A DNA stretch of 64,000 nucleotides from Streptosporangium sp. NBC_01755 (GTDB taxonomy: Bacteria > Actinomycetota > Actinomycetes > Streptosporangiales > Streptosporangiaceae). Both the position numbers and the translations under genes were made by a program. This document shows positions 1 to 9,039 of this stretch, piece by piece. The notes below the pieces were generated by a model. The model was not told the origin of the DNA and ran no database searches. It saw only the letters and a program-made list of their open reading frames with translations. Location of the stretch: positions 1,736,001 to 1,800,000 of the forward strand of contig NZ_CP109131.1 in the NCBI RefSeq assembly GCF_035917995.1, given 5' to 3'. Each line of letters begins with the position of its first letter. Positions within the stretch are counted from its first letter, which is position 1.

Positions 1-465
1 CCTCACCCCACGGCAGCTACCGGCCGATGTGCGCGGGTTCGTCAACCGTACCGGTGAGTTCGAAGAGCTGAACACTGTCCTGATCGGTGAAGACGGCGAT
101 CCGCGCGTCATCTCGGTGTGCGTGATCGCCGGGACCGCGGGCGTGGGGAAGACGTCGCTCGCGCTGCGCTGGGCGTATCAGGTCCAAGACCGCTTTCCCG
201 ACGGGCAGCTCTACATCAATCTCCGCGGCTACGACCCGGGAGAGCCGGTCACCGCCCAGGAGGCCCTGCACCGTTTCCTGGTCGCTCTCGGCGTCCGCGC
301 CCATTCCGTGCCGCAGGACCCCGACGCCGCCGCCGCGCTCTACCGCTCGCGGCTGGCCGGCCGCCGGATGCTGATCGTCCTGGACAACGCGGCGACGCCG
401 GACCAGGTCCGTCCCTGCTGCCCGGGAGCGCGGGCTGTCTGACCGTACGACGGCCGCCTTCCTGA
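1..465 (+). pseudogene. SARP/AfsR-type regulator fragment (NB-ARC ATPase part), frameshifted
   Basis: The reading frame is open from the left edge (frame beginning at base 2, LTPRQLPADVRGFVNR...) and reads like the start of the NB-ARC ATPase of AfsR/SARP transcriptional activators. The Walker A motif GTAGVGKTS lies near bases 131-157 and a Walker B-like RRMLIVLDNA near 361-390. After DQVRP (about base 412) the frame runs into PCCPGARAV-stop, whereas the +1 frame continues with the expected LLPGSAGCL before stopping at 465, so one base has been lost. Homology to the rest of a roughly 900-residue regulator is absent downstream. I read it as a decayed 5' part of a regulator gene beginning outside the window. 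Confidence 0.75.
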
Positions 466-758
466 GCCCTGTCATGAATTATCACCCACGAAAACATGGG
501 ACCCTTGATGGGCTTTAGCAGGAAATAAATAATTATTCGGCGGATTGTCCGCCTATGTTCGTGAATCGCAGATCGAGCAGCTATCGAAACGCCGCCGATA
601 ATTCTTTTTCCATTGACACGGCAGAGCGTAAATGACACGTTTACCAATGTCTGGCGCCATCACGTGAGATCAGCACCGTGCACATTTCCAACCGCCGGAC
701 AAGATTCACACAACGGCCTCTGCCCCCGCTCGACTCGACTCAGCACGGAGGTACGATC
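466..758. other. AT-richer intergenic region upstream of secreted-protein gene
   Basis: About 290 bases without a convincing gene. Base composition is clearly more AT-rich than the surroundings (for example around 520-540 and 595-640). A TTGACA hexamer at 613-618 could be a -35 element for the secreted-protein gene, but no well-spaced -10 box is evident. The ribosome binding site GGAGG at 747-751 belongs to the gene starting at 759. Confidence 0.35.
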
Positions 759-1316
759 ATGCGTCAATCACTCCGCAAGATCTCCATGACGGCCGGCATC
801 GTAAGCGCAGCGCTCCTCGGGATGTCGCAGACCGCGGCGATCGCGGTTCCGTCGAAATCCGTCCTCGCACCCCCTCCCGCCCCCGCTCCGGCTCCCGATA
901 CCGGTCGGGCTCCCGCGGGGGGCGAGGCGACCCTGGAGAACACCGGTTCCACCGCGAACACCCGGGCGCTGTGCGTCTTCAACACCGCGGGGGACTACGT
1001 CCACGTCTCCTCGTCCGCCTTCGAGGCCTCCGGGCACGGCTGGTGGGTCAACGGCAACTGCAACGCCACCCTGGCGGTCGTCACGGTGCAGCTGCAGCAG
1101 TACTACTCCGACGGCAGCTGGAGAAACGCCGGCACGGTGGGCCGTGCGACGGTGCGATCCGGCGGCGGCGCCGGCAACCGCGCGACCGGACGCGGCGGCT
1201 GTAACAGCAACAGCCTGACGGGATGGCGTAGCGTCGTCGACGTGGACCTGGTCGGTCTGGCCGACGACCCGGGCAAGCTCTACACACCGAGCCGGAACAT
1301 CTACTGCAGGCGATAG
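759..1316 (+). CDS. Secreted hypothetical protein with Sec signal peptide
   Basis: 185 residues. The start at ATG 759 is chosen because it is preceded by GGAGG at 747-751 and gives a normal signal peptide (MRQSLRKISMTAG..., hydrophobic core to about residue 22, Ala-rich cleavage region around residues 26-30); an in-frame start at 678 would add an atypical leader. A Pro/Ala-rich stretch (about residues 37-56) precedes a globular part with four Cys (CVFNTAG, NGNCNA, GGCNSN, NIYCRR), which could form two disulfides. No family recognised. The next gene starts 14 bases downstream, suggesting co-transcription. Confidence 0.7.
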   Translation: MRQSLRKISMTAGIVSAALLGMSQTAAIAVPSKSVLAPPPAPAPAPDTGRAPAGGEATLENTGSTANTRALCVFNTAGDYVHVSSSAFEASGHGWWVNGNCNATLAVVTVQLQQYYSDGSWRNAGTVGRATVRSGGGAGNRATGRGGCNSNSLTGWRSVVDVDLVGLADDPGKLYTPSRNIYCRR

Positions 1317-1330
1317 CGGAAGAGGGCGAC

Positions 1331-2134
1331 GTGAGCATCAGACCCGACAGCACCATGTTCGCGGCTCTGCACGGCGAGCTGGTGTCACATCCGTGGCGAG
1401 ATCCTCACGTCGCCTCCTCGGACGCGTACAGCCTGTTCGTCGCGCGGTCGTCCGCGATGGGATGGCTCACCGAAGCCACCGAGAACGCGTCCGGCGGCCT
1501 CTGGGGGATGAACGACGCCGGGCAGGGTCCGGATTCCGGGTCGGATCCGTCACGTATCGCGTGGTTTCAGGTGTCGTTGACCGAACCGGTTCCCGACGGC
1601 CGGCCGTTGCCGGTTCAGGCGTTCCTCTCATGTGCGGGGGACGTGGTGGCGCGTATCGGCACTCCGCGCCTGCGAGCGGTTCAGCTCCTGCTGCCGGTGC
1701 AGAGCCTCGACGCGTCGTCGCGGGTGAGGGGTGTGATACCCCTGCTCCAGGAGGCCGGCTGGTTCGCCGACGTTGACCCGCGGCTGAGAACGCCGGTGCG
1801 GGTGACGTTGGACGGCGGACAGGAGCCGTCCATCCGCTCGGCGGCGCCCGAGATGCTCCGGTGGATGCGGGGTTTCACGCAGGACGTCTTCTCGTGCGAC
1901 TCGTTCTCCCTGACCGACGACGACACGGTCCTGAAACCCGCCGTCATCGACGAGCTGTGGCGCGGGCCCGCCCGGCACCGGGCCACATTCAGCGGCGTCC
2001 TCGCCGAGTGGTCACTGGACGCCCTGGGATGGCTGGCCGCCTTCCTCGCCGAGGCGAGCTCCCAGAACGGGGTCGGCACCCCGTTGATGCTCACGGCCGA
2101 CCGACCCGAAGGATCGCGTTCACACGTCGATTGA
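1331..2134 (+). CDS. Hypothetical protein
   Basis: 267 residues from a GTG start placed 14 bases after the secreted-protein gene; a GAAGAGGG purine-rich stretch just upstream may serve as ribosome binding site. No signal peptide or membrane segment. The protein is mixed alpha/beta with Trp-containing hydrophobic motifs (AWFQVSLTEPVPDG, LQEAGWFADVDP, EWSLDALGWLAAFLAEA). I do not recognise a domain. Its likely operon partner is secreted, but a functional link is only inferred from spacing. Confidence 0.6.
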   Translation: MSIRPDSTMFAALHGELVSHPWRDPHVASSDAYSLFVARSSAMGWLTEATENASGGLWGMNDAGQGPDSGSDPSRIAWFQVSLTEPVPDGRPLPVQAFLSCAGDVVARIGTPRLRAVQLLLPVQSLDASSRVRGVIPLLQEAGWFADVDPRLRTPVRVTLDGGQEPSIRSAAPEMLRWMRGFTQDVFSCDSFSLTDDDTVLKPAVIDELWRGPARHRATFSGVLAEWSLDALGWLAAFLAEASSQNGVGTPLMLTADRPEGSRSHVD

Positions 2135-2245
2135 GTTCGGCGGCGCTTCTCTCGGGTCGGCCTCGGAAAAAGCTCTCCCGGGTCAGCGGTGAGCCGGCGT
2201 TCGCGGAGTTCGGCCAGGAGTGGTTCATCGGGGTCGATGTCGAAC

Positions 2246-3091
2246 TCAGCCGTCGCGTGCGAGCGCGGCGATGTCCACATCGGCGCTGACACCGTCGAGG
2301 TGACGCTCCAGGACCTGCCGGATCGCGGGGAGCAGATCCGGCCGCGCGCCGAGACTCTCGGCGAGTTCGGCGACCAGGGTCACATCCTTGTGCAGGATCC
2401 GGGTACTGCCGCGCACGGTCCCCGGCTCCTCCACCAGCCGCGCGACGAGGACCTGGAGCATCGTGGAGTCGGCTGCCGTCCCCGCCAGCAGCTCGGCAAT
2501 CGTGGTCTCCGCCAGACCCGCCGACGCCGCCAGCCGGAACATCTCGGCCGCCGCGACGACGTGCGCCGCGACCAGGTGCTGGTGCAGGAGCTTCACGGTC
2601 GTCCCTGCTCCGAGCGCGCCGCATGCCACCACGCGGGACGCGTACGCCGCGAGCACCGGCTCGGCCGTGAGCAGCGCGCTCCGGTCACCTCCGGCGAAGA
2701 CCGTCAGCGTCCCGGCCACCGCCGACTCGGTGCCGCCCGAGAACGGCGCGTCGAGCACCCGGCAGCCGGTCTCGGCGAGTGAGCCGAGCGCGACAGCGTC
2801 CTGCACCGCGACCGTGGAGTGGTTCACCAGTAAGTGGTTCGGGCCCAAGAGCGGCGCGAGCTCCCCGATGACGCCGCGCACCGTCGGCGGCGTGGGGAGG
2901 ACGAGCAGGAGCACGGACGCCGCCTCGGCCAGCGCGGCCAGGCTGTCCACACGGTGGGCCTGCGTGGTGCCCCCGAAAGGGTCGTGGCCGAGCACCGGCC
3001 AACCGGTGGTCGCCAGGCGGTCGGCGAGCTTTCCGCCCATCGCCCCGAGCCCGACGACACCGACAGTCGGGGGTCCCGTCTCCGTCCGCAT
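2246..3091 (-). CDS. 3-hydroxyisobutyrate dehydrogenase-like NAD(P)-dependent oxidoreductase
   Basis: 281 residues, member of the beta-hydroxyacid dehydrogenase family (6-phosphogluconate dehydrogenase-like NAD domain). The N-terminal Rossmann motif GVVGLGAMGGKLADRL (residues 10-25) is clear; the family substrate motif appears as DAPFSGGTESA and the catalytic Lys sits in GAGTTVKLLHQH. Such enzymes oxidise 3-hydroxyisobutyrate or related 2-methyl-3-hydroxy acids. It is the last gene of the importer operon, 9 bases after the LivF-like gene, so it probably acts on the imported substrate or a branched intermediate. The exact substrate is unknown. Confidence 0.8.
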   Translation of the reverse strand: MRTETGPPTVGVVGLGAMGGKLADRLATTGWPVLGHDPFGGTTQAHRVDSLAALAEAASVLLLVLPTPPTVRGVIGELAPLLGPNHLLVNHSTVAVQDAVALGSLAETGCRVLDAPFSGGTESAVAGTLTVFAGGDRSALLTAEPVLAAYASRVVACGALGAGTTVKLLHQHLVAAHVVAAAEMFRLAASAGLAETTIAELLAGTAADSTMLQVLVARLVEEPGTVRGSTRILHKDVTLVAELAESLGARPDLLPAIRQVLERHLDGVSADVDIAALARDG

Positions 3092-3100
3092 CGACCGGCC

Positions 3101-3862
3101 TCAGATCCGGTGTCCGGCGACGGAGCCGTCGCGCACGTTGCGCTGCACGCTGCCGAGCGCCTCGGCGTAGGCGGCCTCGAGGTCGTCCGGAGCGAGCGGT
3201 CCGGCGTAGACGCCACCGCGGACCAGCACGTAGCCGCTGTCGACATAGCGGAGCAGTCGCGTGCTGGTCGGGCTGGTGAGCAACGATGCCACCCCCTCCT
3301 CGGCCAGACCGGTCAGGAGGTCGAGCAGCTCGCTGACGATCACCGGTGCCAGCCCGGTCGAGAGCTCGTCGAGCAGGAGGACTCGCGGCTCGTTGAGCAA
3401 CGCCCGCGAAATCGCCAGCATCTGCTGCTCGCCGCCGCTGAGCACGCCGGCGGATTTGTTCACGCCACGGCGCAGCGGCTCGAACCGCTCGATCCCCCGC
3501 TCCACCGCCGCGTCCGGGAGGTCCAGCATCTCCGCCATCACCTGAAGGTTCTCCCGGACCGTCATGCGGGGGAACAGCTGCCGCCCCTGCGGGACCAGCG
3601 CCATCCCTCGGCGTGCCCGGTCGACCGCGCTCGTGGCCGAGACGTCCTCACCGTCGAGCAGCACCACGCCCGTGCTGCGCACCGCCCCGTACGCCGCGTT
3701 CACCAGCGACGACTTGCCGGCCCCGTTGGCGCCGAGCAGTAGCGTCACACCGCCGGTGGGGACGACGAGTGCCTGACCGGCGAGGTTGAGGGCCACCGCC
3801 TTGCCGTAGCCGACTCTGAGATCGCGCACCTCCAGGGCCACCCGATCGTTCTCAGTCGTCAC
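3101..3862 (-). CDS. ABC transporter ATPase, LivF-like
   Basis: 253 residues. One of two cytoplasmic ATPases of a branched-chain-amino-acid-type (HAAT) importer. Walker A is LLGANGAGKSSLV, the signature is LSGGEQQMLAISRALL and Walker B is VLLLDELSTGLAP, whose STGLAP form is typical of LivF. It overlaps the LivG-like gene by 11 bases. In actinomycete catabolic clusters HAAT importers often carry aromatic, steroid-derived or short organic acids rather than amino acids; the catabolic neighbours favour that here, as inference. Confidence 0.9.
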   Translation of the reverse strand: MTTENDRVALEVRDLRVGYGKAVALNLAGQALVVPTGGVTLLLGANGAGKSSLVNAAYGAVRSTGVVLLDGEDVSATSAVDRARRGMALVPQGRQLFPRMTVRENLQVMAEMLDLPDAAVERGIERFEPLRRGVNKSAGVLSGGEQQMLAISRALLNEPRVLLLDELSTGLAPVIVSELLDLLTGLAEEGVASLLTSPTSTRLLRYVDSGYVLVRGGVYAGPLAPDDLEAAYAEALGSVQRNVRDGSVAGHRI

Positions 3863-4619
3863 CGAAGTACACCTCCTTCATCTCCGCGCTCGCCATGCAC
3901 TCGGCCGGGTCTCCGTCGAAGCGCACCTCACCGTGCGCCATGAGCACCACCCGGTTGACAAGGGAGACCACGATGTCGATGTTGTGGTCCACCAGCAGCA
4001 CCGCGCAACCGGCGTCGGCCATCGTGCGGATCGCGCGGGAGAGTCCCTGGATGCCGTCGGCGTCCAGCCCGGCGAACGGCTCATCGAGGAGCACCACCTC
4101 CGGATCCTGGCTGAGCGCGCGCGCCGCCTCCAAGAGGCGGAGCTCACCCAGGGTGAGCTCGGAGGCGGGACGGTCGAGGTCGCGGAGACTGAGCGAGCCG
4201 GCCACCTCCTCGGCGCGGCGCCGCAGCCGCTCCGCGCGCGGGTCGAGCAGTCCGTGGATCAGCGTCGCGGCGAACGAGAGCGGTCCGGTGAACGTCGTCG
4301 CGTAGGCGCCGATCAGCACGTTCTCCAGCGCGGTGAGCTCGTGTGCGATCTGCGGGTACTGGAAGGTACGCGCCAGCTTCGCCCGCTTGGCCCGCCGGGC
4401 CGCGGGCCCGCTCAGCACCCGGTCGGCGACCAGGACCTGGCCGGTGTCCGCGGACTGCTCGCCGCTGATCAGGTCGACGACCGTGCTCTTCCCGGCGCCG
4501 TTCGGCCCGACCAGGCCGACCACCTCACCACTGCACACGTGGAAGCTGACGTCGTGGACCGCACGCACGCCGCCGTACGCCTTGTGCAGGCCCTGACAGC
4601 TAAGCGCCAGGCTGGACAT
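3852..4619 (-). CDS. ABC transporter ATPase, LivG-like
   Basis: 255 residues. Second ATPase of the HAAT importer. Walker A is LVGPNGAGKSTVVDLI; the signature is the divergent ELTLGELRLLEAARALS instead of LSxGQ, a form common in LivG proteins; Walker B is VVLLDEPFAGLD. The C-terminal extension of LivG (MAHGEVRFDGDPAECMAS) is present. The gene overlaps the LivM-like gene by 20 bases, consistent with translational coupling. Confidence 0.9.
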   Translation of the reverse strand: MSSLALSCQGLHKAYGGVRAVHDVSFHVCSGEVVGLVGPNGAGKSTVVDLISGEQSADTGQVLVADRVLSGPAARRAKRAKLARTFQYPQIAHELTALENVLIGAYATTFTGPLSFAATLIHGLLDPRAERLRRRAEEVAGSLSLRDLDRPASELTLGELRLLEAARALSQDPEVVLLDEPFAGLDADGIQGLSRAIRTMADAGCAVLLVDHNIDIVVSLVNRVVLMAHGEVRFDGDPAECMASAEMKEVYFGDD

Positions 4620-5598
4620 GGTCCCTCCCCTCCTTGCGACCTAGCCGGGTCAGTCCCGCCAGGACATCGTCGAGCAGACCGAGCAGGCCCCGCCGCGCGA
4701 AGATCAGCACCAACAGCACGGCGACCGCGAACGCGAGCGTGCCGGTGTCCTGGAACCAGGTCAGGTTGAAGGTCAGCTGGGTGACGATCACCGCCCCGGC
4801 CACCGATCCCCATGGCGACTGGTAGCCGCCGAGGAATGGGATGAACAACGCCACGAAGGCGACTGAGAGCGGCACCGACTCGGGCAGCATCGACAGGTTC
4901 ACCGCGGCGAAGTACCACCCGCCGACGGAGCCGAGGGCGGCGCCGATACCGAGCGAGATCAACGTCAGCGCTCGCGTCGAAACGCCCGAGGACTCGACGG
5001 CACGGGCCGCCTCGCCCTTGGCCCGCAACGCGATCCCGAACGGCGAGGTGCGCAGTCGGTCCAGCCCCCAGGCCGCCAGGAAGAGGGTCAGCAACGCGGC
5101 GACCACCAACTGCTGGCGGGTGACCTCGTGGCCGAACACGGTCAGCCCCCGGGTCAGCACCACCCCGGCCGGGCCGCCGGTGAGGTCGGTGCTGTCCACC
5201 AGCCAGGCCGTGAACGCCTCGCCGAACAGCAGGGTGACCGCGGCCAGGTAGAAGCCGGAGAGCTTGTACGTCGTCAGCCCGAGCAGCACCGCGACCGCCG
5301 CCGAGATCACGATCCCGATCGGCAGCGCCAGGAACAGCGACAGGTTGGTGCGCACGCACAGAATGCCCAGTGCGTAGCCGCCGATCGCGACGTAGGCGTT
5401 GTAGGCGACCGACATCGAGTTGCCCATGATGTAGTGGCTGTACAGACCGAGGCTGATCATGCCGTAGGTGACCATGAGGATCGCCAGGTCCTGGCGGTAG
5501 CCGTTCTGGCCGACCCACACCACGACCAGCATCAGCACCGCGAACGCGATGGGCGTCCGCCAACGACTAAGCCGACTCAAACGACTAAGCCGGCTCAT
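4600..5598 (-). CDS. ABC transporter permease, LivM-like
   Basis: 332 residues with about nine hydrophobic segments; the region ESSGVSTRALTLISLGIGAA and the preceding RTSPFGIALRAKGE form the cytoplasmic EAA-like loop of LivM permeases. The start codon overlaps the LivH-like stop (ATGA). The N-terminus is built from two 18-base direct repeats (bases about 5561-5595), giving MSRLSRLSRLSRW, a small in-frame duplication. It forms the membrane channel with the LivH-like protein. Confidence 0.88.
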   Translation of the reverse strand: MSRLSRLSRLSRWRTPIAFAVLMLVVVWVGQNGYRQDLAILMVTYGMISLGLYSHYIMGNSMSVAYNAYVAIGGYALGILCVRTNLSLFLALPIGIVISAAVAVLLGLTTYKLSGFYLAAVTLLFGEAFTAWLVDSTDLTGGPAGVVLTRGLTVFGHEVTRQQLVVAALLTLFLAAWGLDRLRTSPFGIALRAKGEAARAVESSGVSTRALTLISLGIGAALGSVGGWYFAAVNLSMLPESVPLSVAFVALFIPFLGGYQSPWGSVAGAVIVTQLTFNLTWFQDTGTLAFAVAVLLVLIFARRGLLGLLDDVLAGLTRLGRKEGRDHVQPGA

Positions 5599-6467
5599 GC
5601 GCGCACCCGCTTGACGAAGATTCCCTCCGGGCGCAGCGCGAAGAAGATCGCTGCGGCGGCGAAGGTCACGTAGCTCAGCGCCGCGGGACCGAAGTGGTAG
5701 ATGGCCAGCGCCTGCAGGAAGGCCAGGCCGAGCCCTCCGGCGAGCGGCCCCCAGACGTTGGCCGCGCCGCCGATCACGAAGGCGAGGAACCCGAACAGGG
5801 TGAACTGCAGCGCGCTGGTGAACGCGACCCCCGCACGGTTGGCGAACAGCGCGCCGGCCAGCCCCGCGAACAGGCCGGACGCGGCGAATGCGAGCAGCCG
5901 GATCCGCCGTACCGGCATCCCGAGCATGGTCGCGGCCTGCGTGTTGTCGCCGATCGAGCGGAACTGCCGCCCGAGCTTGGTACGACGCAGGAGCAGCCCG
6001 ACGGCGGCGAACAGGGCGACGGTGACCGCGATCTCGATAAGCGCCTGTGCGCTGATCACGAGCTTGCCCAACTCGAGCACATCTCCGTTCACCCAGGTCA
6101 CCCCCGGCAGCGCCGACTTGCCGAAGGCGACCCCGGCCATCTGCTGCACGGCGAAGAGACCGGCCACCAGCGCCATCACCACGTGGTGGTCCTCACCCCC
6201 ACCGGGCTTGACCAGCGGGGCCACCACCAGCACCTCGATGCACAGGCCGAGCACGGCGCCGGACACCACCCCGACCAGCACGCCGAGCACCAGCGGCAGA
6301 CCGGCGCCGACCGTGAGCGCCGAGCTGACCATCCCCCCGACGACCACCAGGCCGCCGACGGCGAAGTTGAACAGTGCGGCGCTCTCCTTGACCATGAACA
6401 GGGCCAACGCGATCAGGCCCAGGAAACACCCCGTCTCCAGCGTGGGGATGACGAGCTCGACAGGCAT
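5595..6467 (-). CDS. ABC transporter permease, LivH-like
   Basis: 290 residues, highly hydrophobic, with the LivH-type loop GRQFRSIGDNTQAATMLGMP (EAA-like loop contacting the ATPase) followed by VRRIRLLAFAASGLFAGLAG. The purine-rich GGAGTCC stretch just upstream of ATG 6467 may be its ribosome binding site. Its stop overlaps the LivM-like start by four bases. Second gene set of the importer operon, 34 bases after the VOC gene. Confidence 0.88.
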   Translation of the reverse strand: MPVELVIPTLETGCFLGLIALALFMVKESAALFNFAVGGLVVVGGMVSSALTVGAGLPLVLGVLVGVVSGAVLGLCIEVLVVAPLVKPGGGEDHHVVMALVAGLFAVQQMAGVAFGKSALPGVTWVNGDVLELGKLVISAQALIEIAVTVALFAAVGLLLRRTKLGRQFRSIGDNTQAATMLGMPVRRIRLLAFAASGLFAGLAGALFANRAGVAFTSALQFTLFGFLAFVIGGAANVWGPLAGGLGLAFLQALAIYHFGPAALSYVTFAAAAIFFALRPEGIFVKRVRA

Positions 6468-6501
6468 GGGGACTCCTTCTCCGTCTCTCAGCGCGTGCGG
6501 A

Positions 6502-6921
6502 TCACTCGACCCGCTGGTTCACCTCGACGACGTTCATCGACGGGTCGTAGGTGTAGAGCTGGTGGAAACCCTTGTAGGACCAGGTGCCGGCGTCGTTGAA
6601 GGGCACGCCCTGCTCGGTGAGGCGCTGCATGACGCCCTTGATGTCGTCGACCTGGATGGCGATGTGGCCGTTGATGACCGGGTGCAGTCGCAGGTCGTTG
6701 TCCCAGGGCAGTGACGGGGTCGGCTTGCAGACATGGATCTGGCGACCGTTGCCGTCCTCGAACAGCGCGACGAAGTCGCTCCCGGTCTCGAGTTGGCCCT
6801 GCTTGCCATCGCCGGACCAGGGGAACTGGATCTCGTTCATGCCGAAGACGCTCTGGTAGAAGCGGACCATCGCCCGGACGTCGTGGGCGGGGATGTTGAC
6901 GTGGTGCAGCTGCCAGCTCAT
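6502..6921 (-). CDS. VOC superfamily (glyoxalase/dioxygenase fold) protein
   Basis: 139 residues. Two beta-alpha-beta-beta-beta modules: LHHVNIPAHDVRAMVRFYQ at the N-terminus and GHIAIQVDDIKGVMQRL in the second half. Possible metal ligands are His6/His7, the His of GHIAI and Glu near the C-terminus (NVVEVNQ). Members of this superfamily include dioxygenases, epimerases and lyases; which applies cannot be read here. Embedded in the importer operon between an SDR and LivH, so probably acts on the imported compound or its CoA ester (for example as an epimerase). Confidence 0.75.
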   Translation of the reverse strand: MSWQLHHVNIPAHDVRAMVRFYQSVFGMNEIQFPWSGDGKQGQLETGSDFVALFEDGNGRQIHVCKPTPSLPWDNDLRLHPVINGHIAIQVDDIKGVMQRLTEQGVPFNDAGTWSYKGFHQLYTYDPSMNVVEVNQRVE

Positions 6922-6972
6922 GATTCCTTCGTTTCTCTCGGTTCTCTTGGTTCTCGTTCGAGGACAGGGGGG

Positions 6973-7716
6973 TCAGATCCGCAGCGGGAAGCCGCCGCCG
7001 ACGATGAGGGTCTCGCCGGTGACGAAGGCGGCGGCCTCCGAGGCGAGGAACAGCGCGGGGCCGACCAGGTCCGCTGTCCGGCCCTGTCGCGCGATCAACT
7101 GCTTGGTCGAGATGAAGTCCTCCAGCAGCGCCGACGGCAGGTCGGCCATCGCGGAGTCGGTGTCCATCGGTCCGGGCGCCACGCAGTTGACCCGGATCCC
7201 GTCGGCGGCGAGCTCGGCGGCGAGCGCAGTGGTCACACCGCGCACGGCCAGCTTCGTCACTCCGTACACGTCCCGCGGCACCATGCCGGACACGGACGAG
7301 ACGTTGATGATGCTGGCGTTCGGGGACCGGGCCAGCCAAGGACGGGCGCTACGGGCGCACCGGACCAGGCCGACGACGTTGACCGACAGGATGGACATCC
7401 AGCCGGCACTGTCGATCTCGGTGGCCGGGCGGGACCAGGCCATCAGGTGCAACCCGGCGTTGTTGACCAGGCAGTCGATCCGGCCGGCCCAGTCGGCGAT
7501 CTCCTCGATCGCCGACTGGACCGACTCGTCGTCCCCGACGTCGCAGCGCACCCCGCGGGCGACGTCGCGACCGAGCTCGGCGGCGGTGGCCTCGGCCTGG
7601 TCGAGGTCGAGGTCCGCGAGCGCCACCCGGGCGCCGTCGGCGACCCACGCCTCGGCGAGGGTGCGTCCGATTCCGCGGGCGCCGCCCGTGATCACCACCA
7701 GTGGCCGGCCGGCCAT
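6973..7716 (-). CDS. Short-chain dehydrogenase/reductase
   Basis: 247 residues from ATG 7716, chosen because it shares one base with the upstream stop (TGATG) and gives a standard SDR N-terminus. Cofactor motif TGGARGIG, DLD acidic residue after beta-2 (ALADLDLDQ, suggesting NAD preference), NNAG (VNNAGLHL), catalytic Ser in INVSSVSG and YGVTK active-site motif are all present, so the enzyme should be active. Operon position after the receptor gene suggests oxidation of a hydroxylated imported substrate. Confidence 0.88.
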   Translation of the reverse strand: MAGRPLVVITGGARGIGRTLAEAWVADGARVALADLDLDQAEATAAELGRDVARGVRCDVGDDESVQSAIEEIADWAGRIDCLVNNAGLHLMAWSRPATEIDSAGWMSILSVNVVGLVRCARSARPWLARSPNASIINVSSVSGMVPRDVYGVTKLAVRGVTTALAAELAADGIRVNCVAPGPMDTDSAMADLPSALLEDFISTKQLIARQGRTADLVGPALFLASEAAAFVTGETLIVGGGFPLRI

Positions 7717-8915
7717 CAGTTGCAGCTCGGCTGGTATGCGGCCCAGTTCTGCCCGGGCTGGTTCTGGGCGTCGAAGGTGCGCAGCACGATACCGCACAGC
7801 CCGTCGGAGCCGATGTGCTTGTCACCGCTGAACGACATCGTGAACCCGGCGCCACCGAAGCTGGCGTCGAAGCCGGAGATCTTCTGCAGCGCGGCGTTGA
7901 TCGCCTTCGAGTCGGCGCCGGAGCCGGCGTCCTTGAGCACCTTCGCGGCCAGGTGCACGCTGTCGTAGCCCTGCGCCGAGAACGCCGTGAGCGCCTTGAA
8001 CTTGGCGCCGTAACGGGCCTTCAGCTTGGTGATGAGCTCGTTGGACCGGGTGTTCTGCGAGGAGATCGCGCTCGCGTAGACCAGGCCGTCCAGGGTTCCC
8101 GGCTTGGCCAGCGCCCAGGTTTCGGGCTGGTTGCCGATCGAGGCGAGCGAGAACCGCGGGGTGCTCGGCAGCGCCTGCTTGAGGGCGTTCTGGAACAGCA
8201 CCTCCAGCTGACCGCCGAGCGAGGAGACCAGCACCGCGTCCGGCTTGGACTCGCTCAGCCGGCTGACCTGGGCGGTGACGTCGGTGGCGTTCATCGGCGC
8301 CTTCTCCTTGGCGACCAGGTTCACGCCCGCCTTCTCCAGGGTCGGCAGCAGCGCGTCGTTGAGGCCCGCCATCGTCGGGGAGTCGTCGGTGAGCACGGCC
8401 ACCCGCTTGTAACCGGCCTTGGTGAAGGCGGCGCCGTAGACGGTGCCCACGTCGGTCACCGGGTTGGCCAGGATGTAGGAGTAGGTGTGGTTCGGCGGCT
8501 GCGCGATCGCACCGAGGATGTTGGTCGGCGAGATCGTCGCGATGTGCTCCTGCTGGACGACCGGCTTGACCTGCGCCGCCGACGCGGAACCGGAGTTCAT
8601 CAAGATGATCCGGGCGTCCGCGTTGATCAGCTTGCGCACCAGCGCCGGCGACTGGCTGGGCTCGCCGCCGTCGCTGAACCGGACCAGCTTCAGCTTCTTC
8701 CCGTCGACCCCGCCACCGGCGTTGATCTCCGACAGCGCCAGCTCGATCCCCAGGGTCGCCTCGGCGGACGTCGCGGCGATGCCACCTGCGGTGTCTTCGA
8801 TCATGCCGATGACGATGTCGCCTCCGCTCTCCGGGGAGTCGCTGCAGGCTGTGACTGAAAGGGACAGCACGGCCGCAGCTAGGCTCACCCCCAGAATTCG
8901 AGTTCTATTCGCCAT
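7716..8915 (-). CDS. ABC transporter substrate-binding lipoprotein (LivJ-like, HAAT family)
   Basis: 399 residues. Lipoprotein signal peptide with lipobox VTAC, acylated Cys24, then the type I periplasmic-binding fold (IVIGMIEDTAGGIAA, LALSEINAGGGVDGKKLKLV). It would capture the substrate outside the membrane and deliver it to the LivHMGF-like components encoded downstream. First gene of the eight-gene operon; its promoter carries a 20-base perfect inverted repeat (8952-8971). Placement of the receptor apart from the permeases, with an SDR and a VOC gene between, is typical of catabolic HAAT loci. Confidence 0.9.
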   Translation of the reverse strand: MANRTRILGVSLAAAVLSLSVTACSDSPESGGDIVIGMIEDTAGGIAATSAEATLGIELALSEINAGGGVDGKKLKLVRFSDGGEPSQSPALVRKLINADARIILMNSGSASAAQVKPVVQQEHIATISPTNILGAIAQPPNHTYSYILANPVTDVGTVYGAAFTKAGYKRVAVLTDDSPTMAGLNDALLPTLEKAGVNLVAKEKAPMNATDVTAQVSRLSESKPDAVLVSSLGGQLEVLFQNALKQALPSTPRFSLASIGNQPETWALAKPGTLDGLVYASAISSQNTRSNELITKLKARYGAKFKALTAFSAQGYDSVHLAAKVLKDAGSGADSKAINAALQKISGFDASFGGAGFTMSFSGDKHIGSDGLCGIVLRTFDAQNQPGQNWAAYQPSCN

Positions 8916-8951
8916 GGCGAGCCTCCATCATGTGCAGTTCCAGGATCTGGA

Positions 8952-8977
8952 TTGTTCTCATGTGAGAACAACGTTCT
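8952..8977. promoter_or_regulatory. Palindromic operator upstream of importer operon
   Basis: TTGTTCTCATGTGAGAACAA (8952-8971) is a perfect 9-bp-arm inverted repeat, and overlapping it AGAACAACGTTCT (8965-8977) forms a second 13-bp palindrome. They lie 37-62 bases upstream of the receptor start at 8915. The 13-bp form recurs upstream of two other genes of the cluster (17838-17850, 21202-21214), which supports a regulator binding site. AGAAC/GTTCT palindromes resemble KstR-like TetR operators of actinobacteria; the cognate regulator is not identified in the window. Confidence 0.6.
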
Positions 8978-9039
8978 GTGTACCGTAATCCATGGCGCAG
9001 GAGCACGTCAACGACTTGCAAAGCCCGTTCTCTGAGCAG

